Source: CAMQVM01 sp044433405 (GTDB taxonomy: Bacteria > Bacteroidota > Bacteroidia > Bacteroidales > Rikenellaceae). From it: DNA of 7,943 bases. Location: positions 1-7,943 of the forward strand of contig JAWXTQ010000099.1 in the NCBI GenBank assembly GCA_044433405.1, in the 5' to 3' direction. Shown in pieces: positions 7,373-7,943 of the stretch (position 1 is its first letter; each line of letters starts with the position of its first letter). A model generated the notes under the pieces. It did not search any database, was not told the DNA's origin, and saw nothing but the letters and a program-made list of their open reading frames with translations. A program made the position numbers and the translations under genes.

Positions 7373-7415
7373 TGAAAATTAAGGCTAGGTTTAATTATAA
7401 AAACTGTAATTTTCA
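7373..7415. other. 9-bp inverted repeat in the secDF leader
   Basis: TGAAAATTA (7373-7381) and TAATTTTCA (7407-7415) are exact inverted repeats separated by 25 bases. The predicted secDF transcript would start close to the outer arm, so a hairpin could form at the very 5' end of the mRNA. The region is very AT-rich, so a chance origin is plausible. The leader contains no ATG, so I see no upstream arrest peptide of the SecM or VemP kind. Confidence 0.3.
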
Positions 7416-7420
7416 ACCCA

Positions 7421-7451
7421 CAAATATACATAAAGAATTCTTATTTGCAAC
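7421..7451 (-). promoter_or_regulatory. Predicted secDF promoter
   Basis: On the minus strand a -7 box TATATTTG (7428-7421) fits TAnnTTTG exactly, with GTTG (7451-7448, three of four positions of TTTG) 19 bp upstream as the -33 box. The start of transcription would be near 7414, leaving an untranslated leader of about 97 nt before the ATG at 7316. Confidence 0.5.
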
Positions 7452-7526
7452 TTTGTAATCGATAAATATGTAATATATCTTAAATATTAGATATAAATTA
7501 TCAATTTGATAGATTAATAATGAGAT

Positions 7527-7561
7527 GTTGGAAGTTGATAGTTGGAAGTTGATAGTTGGGA
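7527..7561. repeat. Heptamer tandem repeat (five units; 14-bp period)
   Basis: Five consecutive 7-bp units read GTTGGAA, GTTGATA, GTTGGAA, GTTGATA, GTTGGGA, so the exact period is 14 bp with a 7-bp sub-period. The GTTG core and spacing resemble the repeat at 4216-4239. It lies between the divergent secDF and ligA promoters, outside both core promoters. Confidence 0.8.
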
Positions 7562-7607
7562 TTATACCTAGATGGGCAAACAAAATTTGCTACTATCATC
7601 GCCACAT

Positions 7608-7638
7608 TTTGCAAACAAATCAATTTTAACTATCTTTG
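7608..7638 (+). promoter_or_regulatory. Predicted ligA promoter, exact Bacteroidetes consensus
   Basis: TTTG (7608-7611), a 19-bp spacer and TATCTTTG (7631-7638) match the TTTG-N19-21-TAnnTTTG consensus at all fixed positions. Transcription would start near 7645, giving a short leader of about 30 nt before the ligA ATG at 7674. Confidence 0.65.
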
Positions 7639-7673
7639 TTAATTGACAATATCAACATGAACAATTAAAAGCA

Positions 7674-7943
7674 ATGAACATAGCAGAAAGAATAGATTTT
7701 TTAAGAACAAAACTTGACGAATTAAACTACAAATATTACGTTCTCAATGAGAGTCTTGTTAGCGATGAGGAGTTTGATAAAATGATGAAGGAGCTGGAAA
7801 GGCTTGAAAGTGAAAATCCACAATTTTTTGATCCAAACTCCCCTAGTCAGAGGGTCGGTAACGACACCAATCAAAGCTTTACGCAGGTTGCACATCGCTA
7901 CCCTATGCTTTCACTATCCAACACCTACAGCAAAGAGGAGCTT
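7674..7943 (+). CDS. ligA: NAD-dependent DNA ligase, N-terminal part (cut by window edge)
   Basis: LigA seals nicks in DNA using NAD+, in replication and repair. The 90 residues seen cover domain Ia, which binds the NMN half of NAD+, and the first part of the adenylation domain. The order of motifs is typical: a helical ERIDFLRTKLDELNYKYYVLNE start, SDEEFDKMMKELERLE (30-45), NSPSQRVG (55-62), then VAHRYPMLSLSN (72-83). The adenylated lysine (KxDG) lies beyond the window. Compared with E. coli LigA, Tyr22 and Phe34 stand at the His23 and Tyr35 positions of the NMN site, while Asp31 and Asp35 match Asp32 and Asp36; as far as I recall this is normal in Bacteroidales. An ATG at 7657 is followed almost at once by a stop, so 7674 is the start. 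There is no Shine-Dalgarno sequence, only an A-rich stretch. It diverges from secDF. Confidence 0.96.
   Translation, partial: MNIAERIDFLRTKLDELNYKYYVLNESLVSDEEFDKMMKELERLESENPQFFDPNSPSQRVGNDTNQSFTQVAHRYPMLSLSNTYSKEEL

Larger units (their letters stand above)
7317..7673. other. Divergent intergenic region between secDF and ligA
   Basis: This 357-bp AT-rich stretch holds no gene that I can support. It contains the predicted secDF promoter and a leader hairpin, the predicted ligA promoter, and the heptamer repeat at 7527-7561. A perfect 7-bp inverted repeat lies at 7474-7480 with 7489-7495. A direct repeat GCAAACAAA occurs at 7576-7584 and 7611-7619; the second copy begins at the ligA -33 box and the first is followed by a matching TTTGC that gives a 5-bp hairpin. 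Confidence 0.7.

Noticed and set aside
7674..7943. Tyr22 and Phe34 in LigA as damaged NMN-site residues
   Set aside because: These differ from E. coli LigA, but as far as I recall they are usual in Bacteroidales ligases; the rest of domain Ia is intact.

Overview
The window is AT-rich and looks like a chromosome segment of a Bacteroidota bacterium, most likely Bacteroidales. Four things point there: a single-chain SecD-SecF fusion; a DUF6057-like membrane protein next to a PD40-repeat lipoprotein; no Shine-Dalgarno sequences before the genes; and four sites that fit the Bacteroidetes promoter (-33 TTTG, about 19 bp, -7 TAnnTTTG). I cannot name a genus.

Layout, left to right. Positions 1-227 (minus) hold the N-terminal part of an IS1634/IS4-type transposase cut by the window edge. 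Positions 249-2009 (minus) encode a polytopic DUF6057-like protein of unknown function. Positions 2098-3567 (minus) encode a lipoprotein with one CxxCH haem-attachment motif and four PD40 (TolB/WD40-like) repeats; it lies just upstream of the DUF6057-like gene and is probably co-transcribed with it. Positions 3634-4119 (minus) encode IspF of the MEP isoprenoid pathway. Positions 4120-4376 are an intergenic stretch with an exact-consensus ispF promoter, a heptamer tandem repeat and a 124-bp quasi-palindrome that can fold as a cloverleaf. Positions 4377-7316 (minus) encode SecDF. Positions 7317-7673 are a divergent promoter region with a second heptamer repeat. Positions 7674-7943 (plus) are the start of NAD-dependent DNA ligase, ligA, cut by the right edge.

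ispF, secDF and ligA are housekeeping genes that do not form one pathway. The lipoprotein and DUF6057-like pair is the only likely functional unit: an exported, possibly haem-bearing beta-propeller with a multi-pass membrane partner. I see no defence system, CRISPR array, tRNA or rRNA. The least explained items are the 124-bp quasi-palindrome, the two related heptamer repeats, and the lipoprotein/DUF6057 pair. No clearly new biological system can be shown from this sequence alone.
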